Assembly (NCBI GenBank): GCA_023389055.1 | Contig: JAEWFA010000033.1 | Location: 30,966 to 94,965 of the forward strand | Length of the DNA: 64,000 bases | Source: Pseudomonadota bacterium | GTDB taxonomy: Bacteria > Pseudomonadota > Gammaproteobacteria > Burkholderiales > Burkholderiaceae_E | Reading direction: 5' to 3' | Part shown: positions 1-7,672 of the stretch, one piece after another | Numbering within the stretch: the first letter of the stretch is position 1 | Layout of the letters: every line of letters begins with the position of its first letter | The notes under the pieces: model-generated | Told to the model about the DNA's origin: nothing | Databases searched by the model: none | What the model saw: the letters and a program-made list of their open reading frames with translations, nothing else | Program-made: the position numbers and the translations under genes

Positions 1-183
1 TCGGTCGCCCGGCTGCACGCCCATGGCGATCATCGTGGCGGAGAGGGAGCGTACCTGCTCGAGAACCGACTCCCAGGTTTCGGAGATCCACCCGTCTTCC
101 GTCCGGCGCCGATAGGCGGGCGCCTCCGGGGTGCGACGGGCGCGATCGACGAGGCGGTGTGCGATCGTGTGGGGAACCGCCAT
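1..183 (-). CDS. Acyl-CoA ligase / AMP-dependent synthetase, N-terminal part (cut by window edge)
   Basis: Starting at the ATG at 183, 61 codons stay open to the window edge. The peptide begins MAVPHTIAHRLVDRARRTPE and includes GWISETWESVLEQV and MGVQPGDR. This is the usual opening of ANL-superfamily acyl-CoA ligases: a residue block before the A3 core in which 'RTPEAPA' and 'G(V)QPGDR' are typical. The ATG overlaps the TGA of the upstream amidotransferase gene by 4 bases (ATGA), so the two are very probably translationally coupled. The adenylation core lies outside the window, so substrate cannot be judged. The neighbouring N-acyl amino acid synthase makes a fatty acid or N-acyl amino acid substrate plausible; that is inference. 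Confidence 0.72.
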   Translation of the reverse strand, partial: MAVPHTIAHRLVDRARRTPEAPAYRRRTEDGWISETWESVLEQVRSLSATMIAMGVQPGDR

Positions 184-1274
184 CATCGATTTCTGGCTGC
201 GCGCACCAGTGGAGGATCGTACGCGCCTTCCGGCAGTCGGATCTTGAGGTCTTCCTCGCGCAGATCCAACCACTTCAGGTTTCTCGACACCTCGCGTCCG
301 AGAAGGACGCGGTGACGGATCATGAAGTCGACCAGCGGTGCGAGAACACGCCACTGACCGAGGCTCGCCTTGCCTTCGCGGATCAGTGCCGCGAACTCGG
401 GTGCGTACGGGTTGTACCCGAAATGATGCAGGTCGGAGTACATCATCAGCCAGTTGATCGGGTAGTTGCTAACAACGGGGCTGGCGTGCCGCGACCTGCG
501 CACCAGCCCCAGCGTCGCTACCTGCCGCATCACTTCATTCTGGTCGTAATCCCACGCGTGGAAAGGCGCCAGGTACCGGGGAAATCGGCTGGTTCGTTGA
601 TGCTGCGCATTGTAGAAGTAACGCAACTCTTCGTCGCCGAATGCGCCGCACTCCTTCAGATGAGGAGGCGTCCAGTCTTCCTGCTGGATTAGGCGCGGCG
701 AGAACTCGTAGCGCATCCGCTCGGGCTCGGGCTGTCCGGGCGAGTAGCCGGCGAGAATCAGTGGGATGTTCTTCTCGATCGCAACGCGTATGGCCTCGCC
801 TTCGAACAGCGGTGCGTATACGTAAGACACGGTGTATACCGCACCGCGCGCCTCCTGGTTCGATAGCAGGTACCGGAACAGTTTCCGGAGAAACCCGGGA
901 GCGGGCGCGTGCACGAGATGGTCGATGTCCAGCTTGTCCAGGCTCGTGCGTATGTTGCTCCAGGCAGCAGGGGGAAGATCGATGTCGCTTGTGAAGGCCA
1001 GAACTCGCAACCCGTACTCATGCTTCAGCTTGTGCAGCAGGAAGCAACTGTCCTTTCCACCGCTCAGCGGCACCAGGCAGTCGTAATCGGAATCCGGGGT
1101 TCCGCGCGCCTTCCGCAACGTATTTTCGAGATCTTCACGCTGAGCGGGATCGGGAGCCACCGACGAGTTCTCGGGCCGGTGTTGCCGGCAAAGGGCACAC
1201 AGCCCGCTCGCATCGAGATCCGCACCGGGGACCGCTGCGGGCAGAAGGCAGGATCGGCACCGTTTCATCTTCAT
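183..1274 (-). CDS. PP-loop ATPase, N-acetyl sugar amidotransferase-like (WbpG/ExsB-type fold)
   Basis: A 363-residue protein starting MKMKRCRSC. A Cys pair (C6, C9) and a second pair (C26, C29) form a likely N-terminal zinc or metal knuckle. SGGKDS at 71-76 is the PP-loop that binds ATP, as in N-type ATP pyrophosphatases. This arrangement is characteristic of the N-acetyl sugar amidotransferases, which adenylate a carbonyl and replace its oxygen with ammonia from a partner amidotransferase; no such partner (HisH-like) is seen here. Two in-frame ATGs (1274, 1268) are possible and neither has a clear Shine-Dalgarno. It lies 59 bases after the FeeM-type synthase gene and overlaps the acyl-CoA ligase start, so the substrate here may be an N-acyl amino acid rather than a sugar (inference). 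Confidence 0.8.
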   Translation of the reverse strand: MKMKRCRSCLLPAAVPGADLDASGLCALCRQHRPENSSVAPDPAQREDLENTLRKARGTPDSDYDCLVPLSGGKDSCFLLHKLKHEYGLRVLAFTSDIDLPPAAWSNIRTSLDKLDIDHLVHAPAPGFLRKLFRYLLSNQEARGAVYTVSYVYAPLFEGEAIRVAIEKNIPLILAGYSPGQPEPERMRYEFSPRLIQQEDWTPPHLKECGAFGDEELRYFYNAQHQRTSRFPRYLAPFHAWDYDQNEVMRQVATLGLVRRSRHASPVVSNYPINWLMMYSDLHHFGYNPYAPEFAALIREGKASLGQWRVLAPLVDFMIRHRVLLGREVSRNLKWLDLREEDLKIRLPEGAYDPPLVRAARNR

Positions 1275-1333
1275 TGCCGCTGAAAGGGGGCCGTAGGGTA
1301 ACTCTATCGTGCGAACCGCCTCGTGACTCCCGG

Positions 1334-2161
1334 TCAACCCAGTTGCCGCAATCGACCGCGGATGCCGTCTTCTTCCCGGAGCGAAAAAGCCAGCGGGTAC
1401 AACGAGCGCGTCGAGCCGGCCAGTTCCCTGTGACCGCCGTAGCGCGCGATCTGCTGTTCGCAATAACTCAGGTCGAGCCGCAGCAGGACGGCTGGCGCGT
1501 TCACTCGCGGGCAGATGCGCTCCCCGGCGACGGTCTCGAAGCCGAGCATTGCCTGGTAGAAACGAACGTGCCGCGGGTTCACCTCGATTAGCAGATCCGT
1601 GCACCGAGCGAAGCGGCGCGCGTAGATGTAAGCAACGTGGAACATCATCGCCAGCACTTCGCGGGATTGCTCGCCACGGTCGATGGCCAGCCGCGTGAAC
1701 TCGCACAAGCGCGCGCCTTTCGCACGCAGGTTCCCGAGTTCCGCTCCGTAGAGCTCGTCGGCAAGGAGTTTTTCCGCCGAATCGAAGCGAACCGAAATCG
1801 TGGCCAAGGCACGATCTGCATCCGAAGCGACGATCGTGATAGGGCGTTGGTCGTTCGGAAGAGGCGAGACCGAATAGCCGCGCCACCCGTACATCTTCTG
1901 GATCAAGTAGCTTGCCGAGCTGCGCACGCCCTCGGTATTTGCGAGACGGATCTTGAAGCGAACGATCTGGTCGCGGAAAGTCGACAGCACCGCTGGCGCG
2001 TCTTGTGCGCTCTGCAACGCGTCGACATCCAGCCGATCGATCTCCGGTCGCCTGGTCGAGCGCGGGATCCACGCATCCGCGCCATCGCCGATTGCAATGA
2101 TCGTCTGCGGCTCGAGCACATCGGCACCGTTGTCGGCTGTGGCTGTTGCGGTCTGGATCAA
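1334..2161 (-). CDS. N-acyl amino acid synthase, FeeM-type (GNAT fold)
   Basis: 275 residues. The segments EFTRLAID (154-161), VNPRHVRFYQAMLGF (194-208) and APAVLLRLDL (222-231) match the catalytic core of long-chain N-acyl amino acid synthases, which transfer a fatty acyl group, usually from an acyl carrier protein, to an amino acid such as tyrosine. The first ~60 residues are poorly conserved in appearance. The start is a TTG; it is favoured because AGGAAG lies 6 bases upstream and no in-frame ATG or GTG exists upstream. It heads an operon with the PP-loop amidotransferase and an acyl-CoA ligase. Related acyltransferases occur in exosortase/PEP-CTERM loci, and two PEP-CTERM-like proteins are encoded within 12 kb. 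Confidence 0.8.
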   Translation of the reverse strand: MIQTATATADNGADVLEPQTIIAIGDGADAWIPRSTRRPEIDRLDVDALQSAQDAPAVLSTFRDQIVRFKIRLANTEGVRSSASYLIQKMYGWRGYSVSPLPNDQRPITIVASDADRALATISVRFDSAEKLLADELYGAELGNLRAKGARLCEFTRLAIDRGEQSREVLAMMFHVAYIYARRFARCTDLLIEVNPRHVRFYQAMLGFETVAGERICPRVNAPAVLLRLDLSYCEQQIARYGGHRELAGSTRSLYPLAFSLREEDGIRGRLRQLG

Positions 2162-2221
2162 TTTGACTTCCTGACGAAAGCGACGGGTTCGTTCTCCGTG
2201 TTGCTATCGGAATGCTGCGAC

Positions 2222-2239
2222 CGAAATTCGTGAATTTCG
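2222..2239. promoter_or_regulatory. Perfect palindrome upstream of the FeeM-type gene, possible operator
   Basis: CGAAATTC-GT-GAATTTCG has two perfect 8-base arms separated by 2 bases. On the minus strand it directly follows and partly overlaps a TTGACG hexamer (2243-2238) that could be a -35 element; the FeeM-type gene starts at 2161. An AT-rich palindrome of this symmetry in GC-rich DNA is typical of a dimeric repressor site. No regulator gene is adjacent, so the binding protein is unknown, and no convincing -10 was found at the right distance. Confidence 0.45.
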
Positions 2240-2314
2240 TCAACGAATGGATGAGCGGCTGGGAGTACCCGTTTATACGGCAGGTCTCGACCGGCCGGGA
2301 GAATCGGGCAAGCG

Positions 2315-3214
2315 TCAGTCGAGTCGCTTCATGTAGTCCTTCGTGAAGAACCGGTCCGGCAGCTCGACCGGCTTCAGGTCGCTGTACTCCAGCACGGAAA
2401 GGTCAGCGGGCTTCAAGGCGTCCTTCATGACCAACCTCGTCGGACGCACTCGCCCCCCCAGCGGCTTGAAGTCCTCGTAGGAACATGTCTTGAGCAGCCG
2501 ATCTGAGGTCGAATAGAACTCGGCCTTGTACGGATACATGTTCGATTTTCGTACCCAGTACCTTACCTTGGGGTACGTGACGCCACGCTGTGCTGCGGCG
2601 AGATCGAGAACGTGGTATTCGACACCGTTAATCGTTTCGCTGCCAGCGAGCGTCGACACGTAGTCGCCGGCAAAGTTGGTGCGCGCGAGGTCGCCGTTGG
2701 CCACTTGGCCGGTGAGCCGCTGCGACAGGGACAGACGAACGGGCTGCGAGACGCTCGGCATGAAGATCCAGAGATCGCGGCCGCGCATCAGCATGTTCTG
2801 GCCGCGCTCGTTGGCCGGCGCCAGCGTCTGCACGATCGTGTTCTCGTTGCCCTTCGACGACACGCGGTAGATCCGCGGCTCGAGTTCCTCGTCGCCGCTA
2901 CGCGATTTCACCGTCACTTCGACCTGGAACGATTCGGTCGGGAAGCGCACGGCGTCGGCGCGTTCGACGATGCTGCGCGCGAGCGCCTGGTCGCCTTGTG
3001 CGTCGGAATCGGCGGGGGAGAGCTTCTCGCCGACCTTTGCGTCGCGTGCGCTCGACTCGCCTGCGTTCGTCGCGCCGCCGCGGTCTTTCGGGGAAGGCGC
3101 AACGCTCGGCGCCGCGTCGAGCGGCGGCGTTTCCTGGGCCTGTATCGGCGCCGACAGCGAGACCGCCAGAATCAGCATCTGCAGCGCGACACGCGCGCGA
3201 AACAACAACAGCAT
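2315..3214 (-). CDS. Outer membrane lipoprotein-sorting-like protein (LolA-like superfamily)
   Basis: 299 residues with a signal peptide (cleavage likely after A26, IQA|QE), a low-complexity Ala/Ser/Asp-rich linker to about residue 78, then a domain of about 220 residues. Segments such as NMLMRGRDLWIFMPSVSQPVRLS, shortened here to LWIFMPSV and RYWVRKSNMYPYKAEFYS, are typical of the LolA-like 'outer membrane lipoprotein-sorting protein' family (TP_0789 type), a curved beta sheet that carries lipids or lipoproteins in the periplasm. These proteins usually sit beside a MacB/LolCDE-type ABC transporter. The gene is divergent from the ABC ATPase at 3298 with 83 bases between the starts, which fits that role. 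Confidence 0.82.
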   Translation of the reverse strand: MLLLFRARVALQMLILAVSLSAPIQAQETPPLDAAPSVAPSPKDRGGATNAGESSARDAKVGEKLSPADSDAQGDQALARSIVERADAVRFPTESFQVEVTVKSRSGDEELEPRIYRVSSKGNENTIVQTLAPANERGQNMLMRGRDLWIFMPSVSQPVRLSLSQRLTGQVANGDLARTNFAGDYVSTLAGSETINGVEYHVLDLAAAQRGVTYPKVRYWVRKSNMYPYKAEFYSTSDRLLKTCSYEDFKPLGGRVRPTRLVMKDALKPADLSVLEYSDLKPVELPDRFFTKDYMKRLD

Positions 3215-3297
3215 TTTCGGCTCGGCGAAAAGGGATCGGTTACATTCGGGGAGTGCCCGGGTTGCGGCGACCGCGATACCGGCTACCCGGGAATCGC

Positions 3298-4050
3298 ATG
3301 CCCCTCGTCACCCTCGAACACGTCTCGAGACAATATCGGCTCGGCACCCAGATGGTCGACGCGCTGCGCGACGTCGACCTGAGCATCGACGAGGGCGTGT
3401 TCCTGGCGATCGCGGGCCCCTCGGGAAGCGGCAAGTCTACCTTGCTGAACCTCATAGGGTGCATCGACACGCCCACGTCGGGGCGCATCGTCATCGACGG
3501 TCACGACGTCAGCGGGCGCACGCCCGACCAGCTCGCCGACTACCGGGCGCGCACCGTCGGTTTCATTTTCCAGACCTTCAATCTGTTCCCCGTGTTGTCG
3601 GCCTGGGAGAACGTCGAGTATCCGTTGCTGCAGTTCCGCGAGATCGGGAAGAAGGAACGGCACGAGCGCGTCGCGCGCTTCCTCGATCTCGTCGGGTTGA
3701 CGAAGCATGCGAAGCACCGGCCGAACCAGCTTTCGGGCGGGCAGCGTCAGCGCGTGGCGATCGCGCGCGCGCTGGCGGTGAAGCCGCGCATCGTGCTTGC
3801 CGACGAGCCTACGGCGAACCTCGATCACGAGACCGGCAGCGAGATCCTGCGGCTGATGAAAGCGATCAACCGCAAGTACAAGACGACCTTCGTCTTCTCG
3901 ACGCACGACGATCGGGTGATCGCCGCGGCCGATCGGCTCGTGCGCATCGAGGACGGGCGCGTGATCGCGCTCGGCGTACGGCATGGAGAGAAGTGGACGA
4001 TGGTCAAGCCGCAGGGTGGTGCCATCCTGGAGGAGGAGAAAGAAGAATGA
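3298..4050 (+). CDS. ABC transporter ATP-binding protein, MacB/LolD-type
   Basis: 250 residues with all ATPase motifs: Walker A GPSGSGKST (40-48), signature LSGGQ (145-149), Walker B IVLADEP (165-171) and switch His203. The spacing and the PTANLD D-loop are those of the LolD/MacB/FtsE subgroup, which power FtsX-type permeases working at the periplasmic face rather than importing solutes. The start at 3298 is chosen because homology begins there (MPLVTLEHVSRQYRLG); the frame stays open further upstream but that part is not homologous. Its stop overlaps the next ATG by 4 bases. No FtsX-type permease is encoded anywhere nearby, which is unusual for this subgroup. Confidence 0.93.
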   Translation: MPLVTLEHVSRQYRLGTQMVDALRDVDLSIDEGVFLAIAGPSGSGKSTLLNLIGCIDTPTSGRIVIDGHDVSGRTPDQLADYRARTVGFIFQTFNLFPVLSAWENVEYPLLQFREIGKKERHERVARFLDLVGLTKHAKHRPNQLSGGQRQRVAIARALAVKPRIVLADEPTANLDHETGSEILRLMKAINRKYKTTFVFSTHDDRVIAAADRLVRIEDGRVIALGVRHGEKWTMVKPQGGAILEEEKEE

Positions 4051-5474
4051 ACGAGCTTCCGTCGATTCCCGGCGCTCCGTGCGCTCCCGCTTCGCTGCGC
4101 GGGCGATTTCCGTCGTTTGCCGTGCGTCTGGCGTCGTCGAGTGGTCGTCTTGCGTCGCTGGTCGCATGTGCCGCCGCCGGAGTGCTGATGGGGCTCTCCG
4201 TATCTGCACATGCACAGTCCGCGGTTGCCGATCTCTCCCTCGGCGGCCAGGGTCTCGCTGCCGAACCCACGCGCTGGAACGGCTGGCTGCAGGTCGACAC
4301 CGCCTACGCCTGGCCGAGCCCCGGTCATTTCACGCACCTGCGCACGCTCGGCGAACTGGCCGGCCGCGGCGAGTGGGGCAACGGCATGAAGTGGCGGCTG
4401 TCGGCGCGCGCGAACCTCGACGGCGCCTACGCGTGGTCGGATCACTACCCGCGTGCCGTGCGCGAAGACCAGCGCGCCTGGGCGCGGCTGCACGAGGCCT
4501 ACGTCGACTTCTCCCGAGGCGACTGGGAGTTCCGCCTGGGCAAGCAGAACATCATCTGGGGCGAGATGGTGGGGCTCTTCTTCGCCGACGTCGTCTCGGC
4601 GAAGGACCTGCGCGATTCGGTGCTGCCCGAGTTCGACCTGATCCGCATCCCGCAATGGGCGGCGCGCGCCGAGTGGTTCCAGGGCGACTCGCACCTCGAA
4701 TTCGTCTGGCTGCCGTGGCCGGAAGTCGACGACATCGGCAAGCCGGGCGCCGAGTTCTATCCGTTTCCGCTGCGCTACGACGGCTTCGGCTACGCGATCG
4801 ACGGCGAGCAGCGGCCCAGGCGCAAGCTGTCGAACTCGGGCATCGGCATGCGGCTGTCCACGCTCCTCGGTGGCTGGGACTGGACGGGCTTCGTCTATCG
4901 CGCGCCCGATACGCAGGCGGCGTTCTATCGGTCGATCGTGCCCGGGCCGACGCCTACCGTCCTCTACGAGCCGCGCCACGACCTCGTGACACGGGTGGGC
5001 GGCACGGTGTCGAAGGATTTCGAGGGAATCGTGTTCAAGGCGGAGGCGGTCTACACGCGCGGGCGCGGCTTCCAGACGCTGCCGCTCGATGCGAGCGACG
5101 GTGTGGTGGAACTGCGCACCCTCGACTGGGTCGCCGGCGTCGATCTCACGCCCGGCGATCGCTGGCGCGTGAACGCGCAGTTCTTCCAGCGCGCGTTCCT
5201 GAATCACGATCGCGACACCGGGATGAAGCGCTACGAGAACGGCGCGAGCCTGCTCGTCTCGCGCGAGCTGACGAATCGCGTCGATGCCGAGTTTCTCGGC
5301 ATTACGAGCTTGAACCGCACCGACCGGCTGCTGCGCGCGATGCTCACGTGGAAGTACGACGCGAACCTGCGCTTTCGCGCAGGGGTCGACGCTTTCGACG
5401 GCAATCCGCTCGGCATGTTCGGGCGGTTCGACAACAGCGACCGGGTGTGGGCGGAGGCGCGCTACACCTTCTGA
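4047..5474 (+). CDS. Outer membrane beta-barrel protein, DUF1302-like
   Basis: 475 residues. A signal peptide ends at about A56 (AHA|QS), with an unusually long polar stretch before its hydrophobic core, so translation might start at an internal codon; the ATG at 4047 is however preceded by GGAGGAG and overlaps the ATPase stop (ATGA). The mature part has alternating strands rich in Trp, Tyr and Arg and ends in Phe, as outer-membrane barrels do. RLGKQNIIWGE and FDGCFVPD-like acidic turns recall the DUF1302 family found beside lipid/hydrophobic-compound exporters. With the LolA-like protein and ATPase it probably forms an envelope lipid or hydrophobic-compound trafficking set (inference). Confidence 0.72.
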   Translation: MNELPSIPGAPCAPASLRGRFPSFAVRLASSSGRLASLVACAAAGVLMGLSVSAHAQSAVADLSLGGQGLAAEPTRWNGWLQVDTAYAWPSPGHFTHLRTLGELAGRGEWGNGMKWRLSARANLDGAYAWSDHYPRAVREDQRAWARLHEAYVDFSRGDWEFRLGKQNIIWGEMVGLFFADVVSAKDLRDSVLPEFDLIRIPQWAARAEWFQGDSHLEFVWLPWPEVDDIGKPGAEFYPFPLRYDGFGYAIDGEQRPRRKLSNSGIGMRLSTLLGGWDWTGFVYRAPDTQAAFYRSIVPGPTPTVLYEPRHDLVTRVGGTVSKDFEGIVFKAEAVYTRGRGFQTLPLDASDGVVELRTLDWVAGVDLTPGDRWRVNAQFFQRAFLNHDRDTGMKRYENGASLLVSRELTNRVDAEFLGITSLNRTDRLLRAMLTWKYDANLRFRAGVDAFDGNPLGMFGRFDNSDRVWAEARYTF

Positions 5475-5478
5475 GTCC

Positions 5479-5832
5479 TCAGACGCCCAGCAGTTCCACC
5501 TCGAACAGCAACGTCGCATTCGGCGGAATCACTCCCCCCGCGCCACGCGCGCCGTAGCCGAGGTCGGGCGGAATGATCAGCCGCCGCGTGCCACCGACCT
5601 TCATCCCCGTCACGCCCTCGTCCCATCCGCGGATCACGTGTCCCGCGCCCAGCGGGAACTCGAAGGGTTCGCCGCGGTCCTTGCTCGAATCGAACTTGCG
5701 CCCGGCGGCGCCGTTCTCGTAGAGCCAGCCGGTGTAATGCACGCGCACTTCGTCGCCGCGCTTCGCTTCGTCGCCGTCGCCGGCGACGAGGTCTTCGTAC
5801 TGCAGGCCGGAGGCGGTCGTCTGGTAGGCCAT
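5479..5832 (-). CDS. FKBP-type peptidyl-prolyl cis-trans isomerase
   Basis: 117 residues, essentially one FKBP domain with no signal peptide, so probably cytoplasmic. Recognisable conserved pieces are VHYTGWL, FDSSKDRGEPFEFPLG, VIRGWDEGV, RLIIPPDLGYG and IPPNATLLFEVELL; the Tyr, Phe, Asp, Trp and Ile residues lining the proline-binding pocket are present. The ATG at 5832 is chosen over an upstream one at 5886 because homology begins at MAYQTT and GAGG lies 8 bases before it. The gene converges on the barrel-protein gene with only 4 bases between the stops. Confidence 0.95.
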   Translation of the reverse strand: MAYQTTASGLQYEDLVAGDGDEAKRGDEVRVHYTGWLYENGAAGRKFDSSKDRGEPFEFPLGAGHVIRGWDEGVTGMKVGGTRRLIIPPDLGYGARGAGGVIPPNATLLFEVELLGV

Positions 5833-5905
5833 CGGTTGTCCTCGATTGCGAAAGGAAAGGGGTTCGTGGCCGCTGCCGATCGACACAGCGGCCTCTCGTC
5901 GTGAT

Positions 5906-6823
5906 TCAAGCCTTGCGCAGTCGCTTGATCAGGCTGGAAGTGTCCCACCGCGCGCCGCCCATGCGTTGCACGTCGCCATAGAACTGGTCGACCAGCGCGG
6001 TGACCGGCAACGTTGCGCCGTTGCGCTTAGCTTCATCCAGGCACAGGCCCAGGTCTTTTCGCATCCAGTCGACGGCGAAGCCGAAGTCGAAGCGGTCCTC
6101 GATCATCGTCTTGCCGCGGTTGTCCATCTGCCACGACTGCGCGGCGCCCTTGCCGATCACCTCGAGTACGAGCTTCATGTCCAGTCCGGCGGCCTGTCCG
6201 AATGCGACGCCTTCGGACAGCCCCTGCACGAGCCCGGCAATGCAGATCTGGTTGACCATCTTGGCGAGCTGCCCGGCGCCCGGGGCGCCGATCAGCGTAC
6301 ATGCCCGAGCATAGGCCATGATCACCGGTTGTACGCGTGCGAAGACCTCGGGTTCTCCGCCGCACATCACGGTGAGAGCGCCGTTTACCGCGCCCGCCTG
6401 GCCGCCGGAAACCGGCGCGTCGATGAAATGCAACCCGCGCGCGCCGGCCGCCGAGTGCAGTTCGCGCGCCACCTGCGCGGAAGCCGTCGTGTGATCGACG
6501 AAGACCGCGCCCGGCTTCATCCCCGCGAGGGCGCCATGCTCGCCGAGCACGATCGAGCGCAGGTCCTCGTCGTTGCCGACGCAGGCGAAGACGATATCGG
6601 CATCGTGCGCGGCCTGTCGCGGCGTGGGCGCGCTCGTCGCCGTGCCGGAACCTGCGCTCGTGTGTTCGCCGACCCATTGCTCGGCCTTCGTCTCGGTGCG
6701 GTTGTACACGGTCACCGAATGGCCCGCGCGCTTGAGGTGTCCGGCCATCGGGTAGCCCATTACGCCGAGTCCGAGAAAGGCCACGCGCTGCGCCGCAATC
6801 GGTTCGTACTGCCGCTGACTCAT
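5906..6823 (-). CDS. NAD(P)-dependent 3-hydroxyisobutyrate dehydrogenase-family oxidoreductase
   Basis: 305 residues of the beta-hydroxyacid dehydrogenase family, which oxidise or reduce short beta-hydroxy acids (3-hydroxyisobutyrate, tartronate semialdehyde, D-glycerate and similar). The Rossmann motif GLGVMG is at 18-23, the substrate-binding DAPVSGG at 135-141 and the catalytic Lys at 188 in GAGQLAKMVNQ. The start at 6823 is supported by GGAGAAG 5 bases upstream. NRTETK after the second beta strand suggests a preference for NADP (Arg following the strand), but this cannot be settled by eye. It lies 73 bases upstream of the FKBP gene in the same direction. Confidence 0.92.
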   Translation of the reverse strand: MSQRQYEPIAAQRVAFLGLGVMGYPMAGHLKRAGHSVTVYNRTETKAEQWVGEHTSAGSGTATSAPTPRQAAHDADIVFACVGNDEDLRSIVLGEHGALAGMKPGAVFVDHTTASAQVARELHSAAGARGLHFIDAPVSGGQAGAVNGALTVMCGGEPEVFARVQPVIMAYARACTLIGAPGAGQLAKMVNQICIAGLVQGLSEGVAFGQAAGLDMKLVLEVIGKGAAQSWQMDNRGKTMIEDRFDFGFAVDWMRKDLGLCLDEAKRNGATLPVTALVDQFYGDVQRMGGARWDTSSLIKRLRKA

Positions 6824-6873
6824 CTGACTTCTCCGGTCGAAAATCCCTGCGGCACGGCCGACGGCCACGCCGC

Positions 6874-7227
6874 TTGCGAAGCCCCCACGATAAAGGATTC
6901 GTCCCGACGTTCTTGTTCCAGATCGCGGAATTGCGGTCTTCTCCGAGGGAACTGCTGCTGCTCGACGAACCGATGGAAGGCCTCGCCCCGATCATCGTGC
7001 AGGAGCTCGAGCGCGTGATCCGCACGCTCGTCGCCGAAGGCGGCATGGCGGTGATCCTGGTCGAGCAGCATGCGCGGCTCGCGCTCGGGCTGACGCGCAA
7101 TGCGATCGTGCTGGATCGGGGACGAATCGTGCATGCGTCGGATAGCGCGAGCCTGTTGAGGGAGCCGGCGAAGCTCGACTCGTTGCTGGCGGTCGCGCAC
7201 GAGGGTTCGGTCGCGTCGACAGCCTGA
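6874..7227 (+). pseudogene. Remnant of a branched-chain amino acid ABC ATPase (LivF-like), C-terminal part
   Basis: The frame encodes 117 residues, of which about 90 are clearly the C-terminal third of a LivF-type ATPase: Walker B LLLLDEP, the D-loop region MEGLAPIIVQEL, switch His in VEQHARLAL and the C-terminal tail with GRIVHASDS. The Walker A lysine loop, Q-loop and signature motif are absent, so it cannot hydrolyse ATP alone. Sequence before SSPRELLLLDEP has no homology and the first ATG has no good ribosome site. A deletion or rearrangement that removed the 5' two thirds, together with the rest of a Liv operon, is the simplest reading. Confidence 0.8.
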
Positions 7228-7374
7228 GTGGTGGCGGTGACCCCAGCGCGTTGCGCGGACGACGAAAAGCGGAAGAAAGTCACGTCGCGCTGATTGACGA
7301 TCGGCGCAAGGAATTCGCGACGCCGCATTGCAGGCAGTGGCCAAGTCGTTGAAGTGCATCCTGAATTTTCCCGC

Positions 7375-7390
7375 TGGCACGGTCGTTGCA
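7375..7390 (+). promoter_or_regulatory. Consensus sigma-54 promoter
   Basis: TGGCACG-GTCG-TTGCA matches the sigma-54 (RpoN) consensus TGGCACG-N4-TTGCA at every defined position. GG (-24) and GC (-12) are correctly spaced by 10 bases. Transcription would start near 7401, about 26 bases before the ATG of the 81-residue PEP-CTERM-like gene. PEP-CTERM genes in exosortase-bearing proteobacteria are known to be under RpoN and a PrsR-type activator, so the match makes biological sense. Confidence 0.82.
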
Positions 7391-7426
7391 TGTCAACTGC
7401 AACTCAACTGGCAGGGGAGAAGCGGA

Positions 7427-7672
7427 ATGAAGGGAACGATCGCGCTCGGCGCGCTTGTGGCAGCCACTCTCGCGTTGGCCGTGCCGGCGACGGCGGCCCC
7501 CAACACCTTCAATACTGTGCGGATGAACGGGTCGGTGTCGTCGTTCGCTTCCTCCCCGGATCGGCCGGAGGTCAACCAGGTTCCCGTACCCGGCACGGTC
7601 GCGCTGCTGGCGCTCGGTGGCGTCGGGCTTTCGATCGTTCGCCGCGTGAAATCGCGCAAGCGCCGCGACTAG
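7427..7672 (+). CDS. Short secreted protein with PEP-CTERM-like sorting tail
   Basis: 81 residues: a signal peptide (cleavage near AT A|A at 23-24), only about 28 residues of polar mature sequence, then a C-terminal tripartite tail beginning VPVPGT, a hydrophobic helix (VALLALGGVGLSIV) and a basic end (RRVKSRKRRD). This has the layout of an exosortase-processed PEP-CTERM signal, but the usual V-P-E-P is V-P-V-P, a variant. GGGGAG lies 10 bases before the ATG. A consensus sigma-54 promoter precedes it. Its mature region is so small that it may be a structural or signalling peptide rather than an enzyme. Function unknown. Confidence 0.72.
   Translation: MKGTIALGALVAATLALAVPATAAPNTFNTVRMNGSVSSFASSPDRPEVNQVPVPGTVALLALGGVGLSIVRRVKSRKRRD

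Noticed and set aside
6874..7227. A genuine short ATP-binding protein
   Set aside because: Walker A and the signature motif are missing, so it cannot be a working ATPase.
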